From Fragum whitleyi (taxonomy: Eukaryota > Mollusca > Bivalvia > Cardiida > Cardiidae): a stretch of DNA of 64,000 bases. A program made the position numbers and the translations under genes. Each line of letters opens with the position of its first letter. Within the stretch, counting starts at the first letter, position 1. Below the pieces are notes generated by a model, which saw only the letters and a list, made by a program, of their open reading frames with translations, ran no database searches and was not told where the DNA came from. The stretch is from assembly GCA_948146395.1 (NCBI GenBank), contig OX411551.1, positions 48,068,854 through 48,132,853 of the forward strand, written 5' to 3'. Of this stretch, positions 63,204 through 64,000 are shown piece by piece.

Positions 63204-63556
63204 GGTTTTCATTAGCATCCAAAAGCCAAGAGTCAATGACCCTTGAGTCAAAATTTTCAAGAGTCAAAATAAAAATCTCAGGAGTCTAACCGTTTCTGAA
63301 AAAGTGCATCACGCACCTCACCCCCCACCCCACCCCCCAAAAAAATCGAATAAAACAAAGTATCAAATTTATAATAATAAAAAAGTATCAAAATTTAAGT
63401 GAATACTTTTCCATCATCATAAAACTTTTTCTAAGGGTGCCTTAAAATAAACTGTTGATTTTTTCCACTCTCACAGTTCATTACAATTTCTTATCATGGA
63501 ATAATTACTAAGAGCTTTATTTCAAACAAAAGGTTAGTATTGTCTTAACTTCTACA

Positions 63557-64000
63557 CAAGAGCACTGCCTACGGGTGCCTACGCTCGGCTGTAAGTGCTG
63601 GATGGTAAAAAAACTAATGGATGGTGAAAAAAACTAAGTAGACAAAGGAGCATAATTTGCAGAAAATGTTTCAAAAGTTATCCCCCTTGAAAAAAAGGTT
63701 GTCCTTTGGATGGTGAATAAGTGTGCCAAGTTTCATGTGAATGCCTTCAGTAGAACCAGAGATATCACAAAAATGTCAAAGTTTTTGCATTTTTTTCACA
63801 AATTTGACCTTGAAAAATGATCTTGACCTTGACTGATGACCTTGAATTTGGTACCAACAGAAAGTGCTTGTCCCAGGCAGTCATCATGTGAAATATGAAG
63901 ACCCTATCACTTACCATTCAAAGTAATTGCAATATGTCAAAGTTTTTGCATTTATTTCACAAGTCTGACCTTTCAAAATGACCTTGAACTTGACTGATGA
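63557..64000 (-). mobile_element. Helentron-like element, family F, 5' end outside window
   Basis: Minus strand 3' end: CAGCCGAGCGTAGGCACCCG (hairpin with GTAGGC), GTGCTCTTG at 63557. Monomer text (plus) gtgccaagtttcatgtgaat and tcttgaccttgactgatgac. Plus-strand repetition of tgtcaaagtttttgcatt shows at least two monomers. Confidence 0.6.

Overview
The window is eukaryotic nuclear DNA, AT-rich, with short exons, long introns and very dense small repeats. Three host genes can be read exon by exon. Their protein sequences, plus tRNA-derived SINEs ending in (AATC)n and hairpin-bounded elements with tandem monomers of the kind described from clams, oysters and mussels, point to a bivalve mollusc. 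The species cannot be told from sequence alone.

Gene layout: (1) a renalase-like FAD-dependent oxidoreductase on the minus strand, coding exons from 6677 down to the window edge at 1 (353 residues visible, C-terminus missing); (2) a LIX1/LIX1L (lowfat) gene on the plus strand, 4 coding exons from 11561 to 30358 (326 residues with this start); (3) the nucleoporin NUP35 gene on the minus strand, 9 coding exons from 62979 down to 47945 (298 residues visible, N-terminus beyond 64000). Genes 1 and 2 are divergent across about 4.9 kb; genes 2 and 3 are convergent across about 17.6 kb of repeat-filled sequence. Phases match at every splice junction, and no stop interrupts any of the three joined frames.

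Most of the rest is transposable elements. The main theme is a set of non-autonomous elements of different sequence but one architecture: a 5' hairpin, a GTCC/GTCT-type microsatellite, about 140-180 bp tandem monomers, a subterminal inverted repeat, a 3' hairpin, and a CTTG or CTAG terminus. This fits Helentron/Helitron-like elements (HINE/DINE-1/'pearl' type). Two paralogous filled/empty site pairs inside the window suggest insertion between T residues without target duplication. Several such elements, and one SINE, end within 6-26 nt of splice acceptors of the three genes. Other elements include a hAT-like element with an 8-bp target duplication that holds a nested miniature LTR element, two pogo-like TA-flanked elements, TTAA-flanked piggyBac-like MITEs, SINEs, palindromic MITEs and one small LINE endonuclease fragment.

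Both LIX1L and NUP35 carry a decayed extra copy of one of their own exons nearby, each with an in-frame stop. No bacterial features, CRISPR array, rRNA or convincing functional tRNA gene was found.
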